The notes: generated by a model not told the origin, from the letters alone. DNA of 64,000 nucleotides from DAORHV01 sp964448405 (GCA_964448405.1 CAYUVW010000004.1:1-64000); one strand, 5' to 3'. Positions 8,905 through 17,163 are shown, counted from the first letter of the stretch. A program made the numbers and translations.

Positions 8905-8910
8905 AGTATC
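8905..8910 (-). promoter_or_regulatory. -10 box of the gene starting at 8896
   Basis: GATACT on the - strand ends 8 bases before the ATG at 8896. Confidence 0.4.
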
Positions 8911-8973
8911 GTCAGAACAACACCTTCAACAAGGGTCGGGAAGGCTCATAGATGCGAAATTCTCCTTTTGCGT

Positions 8974-8979
8974 TAGAAT
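8974..8979 (+). promoter_or_regulatory. -10 box of mnmA, leaderless start
   Basis: TAGAAT (8974-8979) ends 8 bases before the mnmA ATG at 8988. No good -35 is visible. Confidence 0.5.
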
Positions 8980-8987
8980 ACGAACGA

Positions 8988-10085
8988 ATGCGTGTCCTTC
9001 TGGCCATGTCCGGCGGTATCGACTCCAGCGTTGTGGCGCACCTGCTCAAGGAGCAAGGTCACGACGTCGTGGGCGTGCGCTTTACGCTGTGGAGCGATCC
9101 ATTGGCACCCGCATTGGCAGAGGTGCTGCCTAGCAAATGCTGCAATGCGCAAACTGCGGCACGCTGCAAAACAGTCGCCAAGCAACTGGGCATCCCACTG
9201 CACATCGTGGACTTGGCCGATGAATTCAAGGCCAACGTCGTCGACCCGTTTTTAGAAGGCTATGCCAAAGGCCTGTCGCCGAATCCGTGCATCGGCTGCA
9301 ATCGTACGATTAAATTCGGCAAGCTATTGGAGCTATGCGAACAACTCGGTTGCGACAAGCTGGCCACCGGCCACTACGCACGCACGGCCACCGAGCATTT
9401 GTCCGACGGCACCCAACGCCACTTGCTGCTGGAAGCGGTGGATGCACGCAAGGACCAGAGCTACTACCTCTACGGCCTGACGCAAGAACAACTCAAGCGT
9501 TGTGTCTTTCCACTGGGCTCCATGCATAAGCCGGAAGTCTACGCACTCGCCAAACACTTCGCAGTCCCCTACTCCGACGCGTCGTATCGCGAGAGCCAGG
9601 ACCTGTGCTTCTTCCCGGAGAAAACGCCGCAGGAATTCCTGAAGCGTCATTTGAACGACAAGCTTTCACCTGGTCCGATTGTCCGACGCGATGGCACCGT
9701 ACTGGGAACACACCAGGGGCTGCCGCTGTATACCGTGGGCCAGCGCCGCGGACTACGCATCGGCGGACAGAAGATTCCGCTGGAGGTGGTTGCGAAAGAT
9801 GGCGGAAGCAACAGCCTGATCGTGGAACCCAAGGGCCGCGAAACCGTGAAGCAGGTCCGGCTGGAATCACTGCGGTTCGTATCGTGGAAACCAAGCGACG
9901 GCGAGGCAACCGAATTCGAGTGTCGCGTGCGATCGCTGTCCGTGCGGCAACGTGGAGTCATCACCGTGCAACGGGATTCCGGAGTGTTCACATTCGACAA
10001 TGCCCAGCCACCGCAATCGCCCGGTCAATCGTTGGTACTGTATCGCGGCGAAGAGGTGGTTGGAGGCGGCGTCATGCTTGCCTGA
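8988..10085 (+). CDS. mnmA: tRNA-specific 2-thiouridylase MnmA
   Basis: MnmA thiolates U34 of tRNA-Lys, -Glu and -Gln with ATP and persulfide sulfur. The 365-residue protein shows the PP-loop SGGIDSS near residue 10, the first catalytic Cys in NPCIGCNRTIKFG and the second in ESQDLCFF, followed by the central and C-terminal beta-barrel domains. The ATG at 8988 gives MRVLLAMSGG, the usual family start, and fits the leaderless -10. An upstream ATG at 8952 would precede the promoter. Confidence 0.95.
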   Translation: MRVLLAMSGGIDSSVVAHLLKEQGHDVVGVRFTLWSDPLAPALAEVLPSKCCNAQTAARCKTVAKQLGIPLHIVDLADEFKANVVDPFLEGYAKGLSPNPCIGCNRTIKFGKLLELCEQLGCDKLATGHYARTATEHLSDGTQRHLLLEAVDARKDQSYYLYGLTQEQLKRCVFPLGSMHKPEVYALAKHFAVPYSDASYRESQDLCFFPEKTPQEFLKRHLNDKLSPGPIVRRDGTVLGTHQGLPLYTVGQRRGLRIGGQKIPLEVVAKDGGSNSLIVEPKGRETVKQVRLESLRFVSWKPSDGEATEFECRVRSLSVRQRGVITVQRDSGVFTFDNAQPPQSPGQSLVLYRGEEVVGGGVMLA

Positions 10086-10183
10086 TGCAATTATTTATAT
10101 AAATTGCTTCATTTTTGTAGATTGTCAATGAATTCATCGTGGCTTAGGCTAGCCCAGACCTCCCTAAAGTAGGGCATTTATGC

Positions 10184-10189
10184 TATAGT
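10184..10189 (+). promoter_or_regulatory. Extended -10 of the sortase gene
   Basis: TGC-TATAGT (hexamer 10184-10189) ends 13 bases before the ATG at 10203, predicting a leader of about 6 bases. Confidence 0.6.
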
Positions 10190-10202
10190 AAGTGACTCCT
10201 TC

Positions 10203-11543
10203 ATGACGAACCACCAACCACAACCAAGGGCAGGCTACGACGAAAACGGTGACGTGGTCATCTTCGGCGCGGGTGAAAAACCTTCCGTCCAGCGGATGCC
10301 GGCCCACAAGCACGTACCGGTCCGCGAGACGCGCACAGAACGTCCGCAACAGGTGAAGCACGTGCGCCAAGAGACGCCGAAAATAGACGCCGTGCTTGCT
10401 GAATGGAATGTGGTCGCCGAAGATCCGGTGACTCCGGCGAAGACAAAGGCAACACCCAAGAATCTCGCCCCAACACAGTCCCCTGTTCCGCTGAAAGAAA
10501 ATGATCCGCGTTTCGTGCAACGCATCTCCCAGGTCACCAACAGCTTGATCGGTGGAACGCTGCAAGAAGGCAAAGCGCAGATTCATGCCACGCATGCCGG
10601 CGCAGGCCGCGGGTTGTCCGAAGCCTGGCACTCGCTGCGCAAACTACCGCGCCATGCGGCGGGGGCGTGGAAATCAGCCAATGCTCCGCGCACCGCGCCG
10701 TGGAATCGAAAACGTACCAAGCCGCACTCTCGTGCAACGTTGTTTGCCATCGATACCATTCGCTTCGGCGGAACGTTTGCCGCCATTTTCGTTTCCCTGT
10801 TCCTAGCGATCAACTACCAAAGCTTCTGGCAAATCGCACGCGCTCAATTGGCGCTTGGCGATGAATCGCACACCGAACAAGCGCTGGATGCCATTACAAA
10901 GAGCGATACGCCGTCGATTACAAATCCCATTGCTGGAAACTCACTCATTCGCAAATCAGGATCGGACGGCGGAGACCTTCTTTCGTACTTACCCCGGGTA
11001 GGCCCGTATGAAAACCGGTTGATCATTCCCAAAATCGGCAAAAACGTCCCGATCGTGCTTCCCAGCATGGACTCACTTATGCGTGAAGACTGGAAGAACT
11101 TCGAAGAAGACGTACAAGAAGCATTGCATCACGGTGTGGTGCACTATCCGGGATCGGCACGCCCAGGTCAGGCGGGAAACTTCTTCGTCACAGGACACAG
11201 TTCGTACTACCCCTGGGACGACGGATTATTCAAAGATGTCTTCGCCCGCTTGAACGAATTGGACATCGGCGACACGTACTCCGTGTACTACGGTGGTGAT
11301 TTGCACACGTACAAAGTCATTGAGAAGAAAGAGGTTCTTCCAAGCAACACCTCGGTACTCGACCAGCCAACCAGCAAGCGGCTGAGTACGCTTATGACCT
11401 GCACGCCCATTGGCACCACCTTGCGCCGCCTTATCCTTGTGGCGGAGGAAGTTGACCCATCGACCGGATCGAAGCTGCATGTAGGCGAACGCACGACTGT
11501 GCAAGATTCCAAGCCCGCCAAGCTCGAAGCGCTGCCGATTTAA
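10203..11543 (+). CDS. Sortase with long cytoplasmic N-terminal region
   Basis: Sortases cleave an LPXTG-like signal and join surface proteins to the cell envelope. The 446-residue protein has a charged, Pro-rich cytoplasmic region (1-178), one membrane helix (about 179-205) and an extracellular sortase domain (about 270-430). The catalytic residues are visible: His332 in TGHSS, Cys400 in TLMTCTPIG and Arg408 in TTLRRLIL. The long head is unusual compared with 200-250 residue sortases. Candidate substrates with C-terminal TG-hydrophobic-Arg tails lie at 28072-30504. The class is not certain. Confidence 0.92.
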   Translation: MTNHQPQPRAGYDENGDVVIFGAGEKPSVQRMPAHKHVPVRETRTERPQQVKHVRQETPKIDAVLAEWNVVAEDPVTPAKTKATPKNLAPTQSPVPLKENDPRFVQRISQVTNSLIGGTLQEGKAQIHATHAGAGRGLSEAWHSLRKLPRHAAGAWKSANAPRTAPWNRKRTKPHSRATLFAIDTIRFGGTFAAIFVSLFLAINYQSFWQIARAQLALGDESHTEQALDAITKSDTPSITNPIAGNSLIRKSGSDGGDLLSYLPRVGPYENRLIIPKIGKNVPIVLPSMDSLMREDWKNFEEDVQEALHHGVVHYPGSARPGQAGNFFVTGHSSYYPWDDGLFKDVFARLNELDIGDTYSVYYGGDLHTYKVIEKKEVLPSNTSVLDQPTSKRLSTLMTCTPIGTTLRRLILVAEEVDPSTGSKLHVGERTTVQDSKPAKLEALPI

Positions 11544-11548
11544 GGCAA

Positions 11549-11605
11549 ATTTTCAAAATCTACATTCCAAAAACTCTCTGACGGATACTGGATGATTTTG
11601 AAAAT
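11549..11605. repeat. 12-bp inverted repeat between convergent genes
   Basis: ATTTTCAAAATC (11549-11560) and GATTTTGAAAAT (11594-11605) are perfect inverted arms 33 bases apart. They lie between the sortase gene and the convergent EamA gene. The element may act as a bidirectional terminator, though the U-runs are short. Confidence 0.55.
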
Positions 11606-11628
11606 GAAATTTATGATTTTGGATTTCG

Positions 11629-12636
11629 TCAGGCTTGCTTGTTGGCCTGCAGTGCCAACTGCTGCATGGGGTGACTGCGGTGCCACAAATGCAGGGGCCA
11701 ATGCCTGGCCTGCAGCCGCTCAATGGACGACTGCGAAAGCTGCTCGAGCAACAAACCGATGACAATAAACGTCCCGCCAAACAACGCTTGTGCCGGAATG
11801 CTTTCGTTCAGCAACAACACTGCGAATGCCATTCCAGAGAGCGGTGCCGCAATATCGATGAGCGACACGGTGGTTGCCGGCAAACGATCCAGCGCTTCGT
11901 AGTAGAACGACAGATTCAGGTACCGTGAGAAGAACACGAATGCGAGCAAGAGTGAAACCAAATGCATTGGGAACGCCGACATATCCGAGATGGTCAACGA
12001 CCCCTTGAACACAGAACTGGCGATGAGCACTCCGCAGATGCCCGCGACGTTCCGCACCGCAATGGCCAACTCGGGCATGATGTGCGTGAGATACTTCTTA
12101 AACAAGACGGAGCCAAGGGCGAACAACTGTGTGGCTAAAACAATAATGACGTCACCCGGATTCACCCGGAACGTGGCGACTCCACCGAAGTTAATAATCG
12201 CGATTCCGGCCAAAATGATGAATGCACCCAGAATCTGCGTTCGGCTGACGCGCTCGCCAAGCAACCAACTGCTGAAAACCAATGTGGTCACAAGCCCTGT
12301 TGGCGATAACACCGACGCATTCACAGCGGTCGTCATGCTTAGCCCTTTAAACCACAACAGCGGCGCCAATCCGGAATTCAGTAAGCCAATGAGTACGCAG
12401 ACACCGACTGTCTTCATATCCAATTTCGCGAGTTGGCGAAGCAGCGGCACGGCACCGAATGTCACGATGACGAAGAATGCCATCAGCGCTTCGCTAATAA
12501 TGAGCAACGAAGCAGGCGAGAGCCACGGCGTAAGGCCTTTTGCTAGTGCATTATAGGAGCCGTTGCAGAGCAGCGACCCAAAGGCGAACACGAGCCCTAC
12601 GTTGCGCTGATCGGGATTGCGAAGGAATGCGAACAT
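11629..12636 (-). CDS. EamA/DMT-family transporter
   Basis: This 335-residue integral membrane protein has about ten hydrophobic segments in two repeated halves, as in the drug/metabolite transporter superfamily. Family-like signatures include SPASLLIISEALMAFF, LLWFKGLSMTTAVNASVL and the helix GAFIILAGIAIINFGG near the end of the first half. The substrate cannot be predicted. The start at 12636 follows a consensus promoter. It is transcribed away from the tRNA-Leu gene. Confidence 0.88.
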   Translation of the reverse strand: MFAFLRNPDQRNVGLVFAFGSLLCNGSYNALAKGLTPWLSPASLLIISEALMAFFVIVTFGAVPLLRQLAKLDMKTVGVCVLIGLLNSGLAPLLWFKGLSMTTAVNASVLSPTGLVTTLVFSSWLLGERVSRTQILGAFIILAGIAIINFGGVATFRVNPGDVIIVLATQLFALGSVLFKKYLTHIMPELAIAVRNVAGICGVLIASSVFKGSLTISDMSAFPMHLVSLLLAFVFFSRYLNLSFYYEALDRLPATTVSLIDIAAPLSGMAFAVLLLNESIPAQALFGGTFIVIGLLLEQLSQSSIERLQARHWPLHLWHRSHPMQQLALQANKQA

Positions 12637-12659
12637 ACTTTGTGTTTGTCTTAACGTAT

Positions 12660-12688
12660 ATTATACAACTTTTCTATATTTTTAGCAA
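12660..12688 (-). promoter_or_regulatory. Promoter of the EamA transporter
   Basis: On the - strand TTGCTA (12683-12688), 17 bases, and a consensus TATAAT (12660-12665). The leader is about 17 bases. Confidence 0.75.
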
Positions 12689-12712
12689 AGAAAGAGTCTG
12701 CGAGAACCTTGC

Positions 12713-12718
12713 TATAGT
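12713..12718 (+). promoter_or_regulatory. Extended -10 of tRNA-Leu
   Basis: TGC-TATAGT (hexamer 12713-12718) lies 29 bases before the mature tRNA 5' end. Confidence 0.55.
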
Positions 12719-12747
12719 CTCTTCTGAGATCATTGCAATCACGGTAT

Positions 12748-12835
12748 GCCGGGGTGGCGGAATGGTAGACGCGAGGGACTTAAAATCCCTTATCCTTCCT
12801 TGGATGTGTGGGTTCAATTCCCGCCCCCGGCACCA
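12748..12835 (+). tRNA. tRNA-Leu (anticodon TAA)
   Basis: A complete type-II tRNA. Acceptor GCCGGGG pairs with CCCCGGC (12825-12831). The anticodon loop is CTTAAAA, giving TAA. The long variable arm and the T-arm GGGTTCAATTCCC are present. The discriminator is A and CCA is encoded. Confidence 0.95.
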
Positions 12836-12880
12836 CTCAACGAAAACACGACGAAATATATACAAAAGTCAATAATGTGT

Positions 12881-12886
12881 TATAAT
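12881..12886 (+). promoter_or_regulatory. Extended -10 of the structured-leader gene
   Basis: TGT-TATAAT: a consensus -10 at 12881-12886 with an extended TG. Transcription should start near 12893, leaving a leader of about 90 bases before the ATG at 12982. Confidence 0.7.
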
Positions 12887-12892
12887 GAATCT

Positions 12893-12981
12893 CCACAGGC
12901 GAAAGCCCGTGGAATCGTTCATTGTCGCCCCTTGGGGGCAAATCGGCCCCCTGTCTTCGACACCGCTGGGAGGCGGTACAC
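12893..12981 (+). promoter_or_regulatory. Structured 5' leader with a GGA hairpin at the Shine-Dalgarno
   Basis: Three kinds of structure can be drawn. First, CCAC-A-GGC, a GAAA tetraloop, then GCC-C-GTGG (12893-12912). Second, GCCCC (12927-12931), GGGGGC (12934-12939) and GCCCCC (12946-12951), where the middle block can pair with either neighbour but not both. Third, ACCGC (12962-12966), loop TGGGAG, GCGGT (12973-12977). The last loop contains GGA and the ribosome binding site GGGAGG, ending 8 bases before the ATG. A GGA in a short hairpin loop over the ribosome binding site is the classic CsrA target. A riboswitch-like or attenuator role is equally possible. Confidence 0.6.
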
Positions 12982-13605
12982 ATGAAGACGCTCGACGCCC
13001 TGCTGGTGGCTGTGTTCGTTTCGCTGGTCGCATATGCGGCCATCACGCACACGCCTTTACCAATCCTCGCCGCGGCAATCGTCGCGGCCCTGCTCATCGG
13101 CCAAGCCGATGAAAGCGCCCCGATCTACCGCTACGTGCCGGGGCAACGCAACTCGTCCAACGTGGACACGGACATCGCGTTCGTCGCACGACAGATCCGC
13201 CTCTGGCAGTTCTATCTGCTGATCTGCATCGTCGCGATGATCACGACCGCCACGTTCCTGGTGTTCGTCATCAAGGACGGACGCTGGCCGGGAGACTGGG
13301 TGTCCATCCCCCTCGGCTTGCAACACCAAGGCATCGTGCTCGGGCTGACCGTGGGTCTGCTGATGCTGTACTGCCTCACCATCTCGGTGGGGTGCATTCA
13401 GCCGCTGGAACAGGTGTTGAACCACCTCTACAACGAGTACAACGTCTGTCTGCACGCGGAACGCTCGCGGGAAGCGACCATCGGCAACCCCGACTGGCAT
13501 TCCTGCAACCAGCTCGATTGGGACCACAGTCCCATCGCGCGGGCCGCACGCCGACGCAACCAAGAAGACGGGACGGCCCGACCGCCCTACAACGGGAGTT
13601 ACTGA
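12982..13605 (+). CDS. Hypothetical membrane protein with structured leader (207 aa)
   Basis: The 207-residue protein starts MKTLDALLVAVFVSL and has four likely membrane helices: two near residues 5-40, one near 75-97 and one near 112-135. A soluble C-terminal tail of about 65 residues is rich in Asn, Arg and Glu. I recognise no family. The ATG at 12982 was chosen for its Shine-Dalgarno (GGGAGG), rare in this window. An ATG-equivalent 60 bases upstream would lie within the hairpins. Base and codon use look more G+C-rich than neighbours, which may indicate transfer. A strong hairpin follows the stop. Confidence 0.75.
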   Translation: MKTLDALLVAVFVSLVAYAAITHTPLPILAAAIVAALLIGQADESAPIYRYVPGQRNSSNVDTDIAFVARQIRLWQFYLLICIVAMITTATFLVFVIKDGRWPGDWVSIPLGLQHQGIVLGLTVGLLMLYCLTISVGCIQPLEQVLNHLYNEYNVCLHAERSREATIGNPDWHSCNQLDWDHSPIARAARRRNQEDGTARPPYNGSY

Positions 13606-13616
13606 CAATGGACGGC

Positions 13617-13646
13617 CCGCTGCACACACGTGTGCAGCGGGTTCGT
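13617..13646. terminator. Strong hairpin between convergent genes
   Basis: CCCGCTGCACA (13617-13627) and TGTGCAGCGGG (13632-13642) form a perfect 11-bp stem with loop CACG. The tail TTCGTTCT is only partly U-rich. It lies 11 bases after the stop at 13605 and 22 bases before the convergent gene end. Confidence 0.65.
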
Positions 13647-13664
13647 TCTGAATGTGCAACAGCG

Positions 13665-14657
13665 TTAGTCCGAGAGCTCGCCGACAACGTCTCGCTCGAT
13701 GATTTCGCGTAGTCGCTTGGGATGTGTGGTCTGCTTCAACGCCCACATCAGCTTCACGACGGCACATTCATACGTCATGTCTTTACCCGAGATAATGCCG
13801 AGCTCTTCCAGCACCAACTGCTTGCGATAGAGATGCAAATCGATACTGCCGCGCAACAACTGGGAAGTAATCAAAATGGGAATGCCGGCATTCGTTACTT
13901 TGCGCAGCCACGGGAACAAGCGCTCGGGCAACATGCCAAGACCGTATGCACGCAGCACCAGTCCATGAGGCTTGGCCGCAAGCACTGCGTCGAAGTATGC
14001 CTCCGGCATCCCTGGGTGCAACGTAATGGACGCCACGTTGGGGTCGAACTCCGGCTCGCAGATAAGCCCACGCTTCCGGCGCACCATGCGCCAGGGGTGC
14101 AGCTTCACAGAAACGTTGAACTCGGCCAGCGCCGGAAACTTCGGCGTATCGAATGTTTGCAAAATAGACTGGTCGACTTTCTTGGAGCGCGAACCGCGCA
14201 ACACCAACGGCCCCAGCACGATGCAAACCTCGGCGATATCCAATTGCGCCGCACGGATGGCAAAGACCAAGTTCATGCGTCCGTCGCTGCCGATATCGTT
14301 GATCGGCATCAACGAGCCGGTCAAAATGATCGGTTTGCTCAACCCCTGCAAAGCAAAGCTGAGCGCCGATGCGGTGTAGCTCATGGTGTTGGATCCATGC
14401 ACGATGACGAATCCATCGCAGCGGTCGTACATTTTCTCAATCGTGCGGGCAAGCTCGGTCCAATGTTCGGGAGTCACTTCGGAAGAACCAAGGTTCGCCA
14501 CGCTCACGAACTCCAGCGACACCTCTTTTTGCACTTCGGGTAAGAATCGATGAATCTCGGCAAGCGATTCCAGCGGGTCGATGCGTCCTGTTTTCTGGTT
14601 GCGGATCATGCCGATTGATCCACCCATGTACAGCACGGCGATTTTGGGTCTGGGCAT
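13665..14657 (-). CDS. Type-I L-asparaginase family protein with altered active site
   Basis: The 330-residue protein aligns along its length with cytoplasmic asparaginase AnsA, which hydrolyses asparagine to aspartate and ammonia. Landmarks are YMGGSIGMI, VHGSNTMSYTASALSF, ILTGSLMPI and SDGRMNL. In AnsA these read GGTIG and HGTDTM. Here the nucleophilic Thr is Ser, the second-triad Thr is Ser, and the substrate-binding Asp is Asn. The fold is secure, but activity or substrate may differ; a GatD-like amidase is another option. The gene ends 60 bases from a convergent unit. Confidence 0.85.
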   Translation of the reverse strand: MPRPKIAVLYMGGSIGMIRNQKTGRIDPLESLAEIHRFLPEVQKEVSLEFVSVANLGSSEVTPEHWTELARTIEKMYDRCDGFVIVHGSNTMSYTASALSFALQGLSKPIILTGSLMPINDIGSDGRMNLVFAIRAAQLDIAEVCIVLGPLVLRGSRSKKVDQSILQTFDTPKFPALAEFNVSVKLHPWRMVRRKRGLICEPEFDPNVASITLHPGMPEAYFDAVLAAKPHGLVLRAYGLGMLPERLFPWLRKVTNAGIPILITSQLLRGSIDLHLYRKQLVLEELGIISGKDMTYECAVVKLMWALKQTTHPKRLREIIERDVVGELSD

Positions 14658-14697
14658 GAACCAATAGTACCATGGCCACTGCGAAAGTGCAGCCTGC

Positions 14698-14703
14698 TAC
14701 AAT
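14698..14703 (+). promoter_or_regulatory. Extended -10, leaderless start of the gene at 14711
   Basis: TGC-TACAAT (14698-14703) ends 7 bases before the ATG at 14711. The same spacing is seen for purD. Confidence 0.65.
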
Positions 14704-14710
14704 CGCCGTA

Positions 14711-15670
14711 ATGCGCTTCAAACGTTCCTGGCTTGCACCGTTGTTCAGCTGCGTTGTTTTGGTGCTTATTGTCCTCGCGCTGCAGGATAAATTCGCACTG
14801 CTTTCCGGCGCGGCATTGCAACGTGGATTGAAGGTGATTCCGCCACAACGCTTACTGTTGGCAGTGGTCTTTACCTGCGCGTACTACCTGGTGATTACCG
14901 GCTACGACACCCTCGCATTCCGCACACTCAAGTTACCGGCGAATCGCGGCACCATTGCGCTGGGAAGTTTTGTGAGCTTCGCGTACAGCAACATGATCGG
15001 CTTCGGCGCGATTACGAATGCATCGATCCGCTATCACATCCACAGGCATGATGGCGTTTCGCTCAAAGACTCGACCAAAGTCGTCGCGTTCTATTCGCTG
15101 ACGCTGCTGCTGGGCATGCTGTGTGTCGGCAGCGTGGTGTTTTTGTTCAGTCCGGTAAAGCTTCCGATTGCGTTCCACTTGCCGTTCCGTTCCATGCAGC
15201 CGTTTGCCTGGATTTCCATGAGCGTTCTGGTGCTGTACATCTGGCTGCTGACACGGCGCGGAAAGCCTGTACGCATTTGGCGATGGGTCATCCCGCGTCT
15301 TCCATTGCGCGTGATTATCGTTCAGGTGTTGCTCGCCAGTGCCGACTGGATGCTGTCCGGTGCCGCTGCATACGTTCTGGTTCCACATTCGGCCACCATG
15401 CTCTATACCGACTTTCTCAGCATTTACATCCTCGCTCAGTTAGCCGGCATGTTCAGTCAGGTACCCGGAGGCGTAGGCGTCTTTGAAACAATTATGGTGT
15501 TGCTACTCCCGCGTCGCGCTTCAACCGCCGCAACCATCGGTACGCTGCTGGCATTCCGGGCAATTTTCTACGTACTGCCGTTCCTGCTTGCAACGCTCAT
15601 GCTCGGAAAATTCGAGTGGAGCAGTCGTCGCAAGCGAAAGCTGAACCTGAGCACGATTTGGAAAAAGTAG
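14711..15670 (+). CDS. LPG synthase transmembrane (UPF0104/YbhN-like) protein
   Basis: The 319-residue protein has about eight membrane helices and matches the N-terminal flippase-like domain of MprF/lysylphosphatidylglycerol synthases and YbhN. Signatures are YDTLAFRTLKLP, GSFVSFAYSNMIGFGAITNASIRYHIH and GMFSQVPGGVGVFETIMVLLLP. No C-terminal acyl-transfer (GNAT) domain is present, so it is a stand-alone transporter or flippase-like module. The ATG at 14711 fits the leaderless promoter; an ATG at 14672 would precede it. It is divergent from the asparaginase gene. Confidence 0.85.
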   Translation: MRFKRSWLAPLFSCVVLVLIVLALQDKFALLSGAALQRGLKVIPPQRLLLAVVFTCAYYLVITGYDTLAFRTLKLPANRGTIALGSFVSFAYSNMIGFGAITNASIRYHIHRHDGVSLKDSTKVVAFYSLTLLLGMLCVGSVVFLFSPVKLPIAFHLPFRSMQPFAWISMSVLVLYIWLLTRRGKPVRIWRWVIPRLPLRVIIVQVLLASADWMLSGAAAYVLVPHSATMLYTDFLSIYILAQLAGMFSQVPGGVGVFETIMVLLLPRRASTAATIGTLLAFRAIFYVLPFLLATLMLGKFEWSSRRKRKLNLSTIWKK

Positions 15671-15697
15671 TTTTCGAGCATTCCGGTCGACCGCACG

Positions 15698-16714
15698 TTA
15701 GCGGACGATAACAGTGTCTTCGATTCTCATGCCCCATTTTCCGGCAAAGTAGAGCCCGGGCTCAATTGTCACAACCTCTCCTTTGCGCAGGGTTGTTTCC
15801 GGAACGCGACCGGATAACACAATACCGTCATGAATGTCCAAACCCACACCGTGACCAAGCGCATGGGAGAAGTGCTCGATCCCATACCCGTGTTTTGCAA
15901 GCATCGCCCGCGCCTCTGCATCCAAGGCATGATTGGTAACGCCGGCTCGTACGCGAGTCATCATGGTGCGTTGCACACGACTGAGAATGCGGTACACCGT
16001 TGCCTGCTCGACCGTCGGCTTCTTGGTGAAATACACGCGACTGTAGTCGCTGCAGTACCCGCCGACCTTCACACCCATGTCGATCTGGACCATATCGCCG
16101 GCCCTGAATACGGCATCGGTCGGTCGATGATGCGGCTGTGACGTGTTCGCCCCGAATCCTACGATGGTATCGAACGCCATGGACTCGGCACCGGCTTCGT
16201 ATGCGGCATCGGCGATACGCCGCGCGACCTCGCGCTCGGTCACACCTCGTCGAAGAAACGACGGCACTTTACGCAAAATATCCTTCGTGATTGCACAAGC
16301 TTTGCGCACCGATTGCAGTTCGGCTGCCGATTTGTAACGGCGGAATTCCTCAACAACATCCACGGTTTGAACAAATTTTGTGTTCTTAAATTTTGTCTTC
16401 CATTCGCCATATTGTGCAACAGGTACATGACCGGCTTCGAAACCGCATCGCTTGAGCGTTTTCAGGTACGCAGGCAACGCCTTCGGGTCACCGATCCGGA
16501 TGGCCTTCCCAAGTTTTCGAGCTGCATTTTCGCTGTATCGGGCATCCACATACAGCGTGAATCCCCTCTTCTCGACAAGGAGAAAACCTGCCGAAAGCTC
16601 GAGTCCGGTGCAGTACCGAATGTTCGTCAAATGACTGACAAGCAAGCATGGCGTCTTTGCACGCTGCAAGATGCGTGCCGCGCTTACGGGCGGGAAAGAA
16701 AGAGATGCTGACAT
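15698..16714 (-). CDS. Xaa-Pro dipeptidase/aminopeptidase, M24 family
   Basis: M24 peptidases use two metal ions to remove an N-terminal residue next to proline. The 338-residue protein has a creatinase-type N-domain (1-125) and a pita-bread catalytic domain. All five metal ligands are visible in order: Asp in QIDMGVK, Asp in CSDYSR, His in SHALGHGVG, Glu in TIEPGLY and Glu in RIEDTV. Length fits the short PepQ/YpdF type. The gene is divergent from the pilin-like gene, with 48 bases between them. Confidence 0.92.
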   Translation of the reverse strand: MSASLSFPPVSAARILQRAKTPCLLVSHLTNIRYCTGLELSAGFLLVEKRGFTLYVDARYSENAARKLGKAIRIGDPKALPAYLKTLKRCGFEAGHVPVAQYGEWKTKFKNTKFVQTVDVVEEFRRYKSAAELQSVRKACAITKDILRKVPSFLRRGVTEREVARRIADAAYEAGAESMAFDTIVGFGANTSQPHHRPTDAVFRAGDMVQIDMGVKVGGYCSDYSRVYFTKKPTVEQATVYRILSRVQRTMMTRVRAGVTNHALDAEARAMLAKHGYGIEHFSHALGHGVGLDIHDGIVLSGRVPETTLRKGEVVTIEPGLYFAGKWGMRIEDTVIVR

Positions 16715-16745
16715 TGTGGCTCTGGCGAAAAGTCTGAATTTCTGC

Positions 16746-16751
16746 TATTAT
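16746..16751 (+). promoter_or_regulatory. Extended -10 of the pilin-like gene
   Basis: TGC-TATTAT (hexamer 16746-16751) ends 11 bases before the ATG at 16763. Confidence 0.6.
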
Positions 16752-16762
16752 AAAGCGATTCC

Positions 16763-17152
16763 ATGGCATCACAACTATTCTCTCACTGGCGAGCCATTCT
16801 TCGCACCGCTGCGGCAATCGTTGCCGCGGGATGGGCTCATTCGGTCGAAGCCGCCGTATTCGGAGGCAGTACGGTGCAGCAAGGAATCGCTGCTGCTGCG
16901 GGTTTGGGAGGTATTAGCGACCAAACAAGCGTTGTGGCAATCGTTCTCATGATCATCAACGCCATTTTGATGATTGTGCTGATTCTGGCAGTCCTTGTGA
17001 TTGTGATCGCCGGTATTTACCTGATTACCAGCAATGGCGACGAAGGGCAGAAGGACAAGGCAAAGAAAATCATTTTCTACTGCTGCATCGGTATCATCGT
17101 CATCCTTGTATCACGCCTTATCGTCATGTACATCAACAACCTCTTCGGTTGA
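16763..17152 (+). CDS. VirB2/TrbC-like pilin or small membrane protein
   Basis: The 129-residue protein has a cleavable-looking signal (basic start, AAAIVAAGWAHSVEA), a Gly/Ala-rich linker, then two membrane helices (about 55-85 and 100-123) separated by a charged loop (TSNGDEGQKDKAKK). This layout is typical of TrbC/VirB2-type pilin subunits and of pilin-like proteins common in CPR genomes. The PKD protein follows at 17164 after an 11-base gap, so the two are probably co-transcribed. Whether it forms a pilus or channel is unknown. Confidence 0.75.
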   Translation: MASQLFSHWRAILRTAAAIVAAGWAHSVEAAVFGGSTVQQGIAAAAGLGGISDQTSVVAIVLMIINAILMIVLILAVLVIVIAGIYLITSNGDEGQKDKAKKIIFYCCIGIIVILVSRLIVMYINNLFG

Positions 17153-17163
17153 TCACCCTCACC

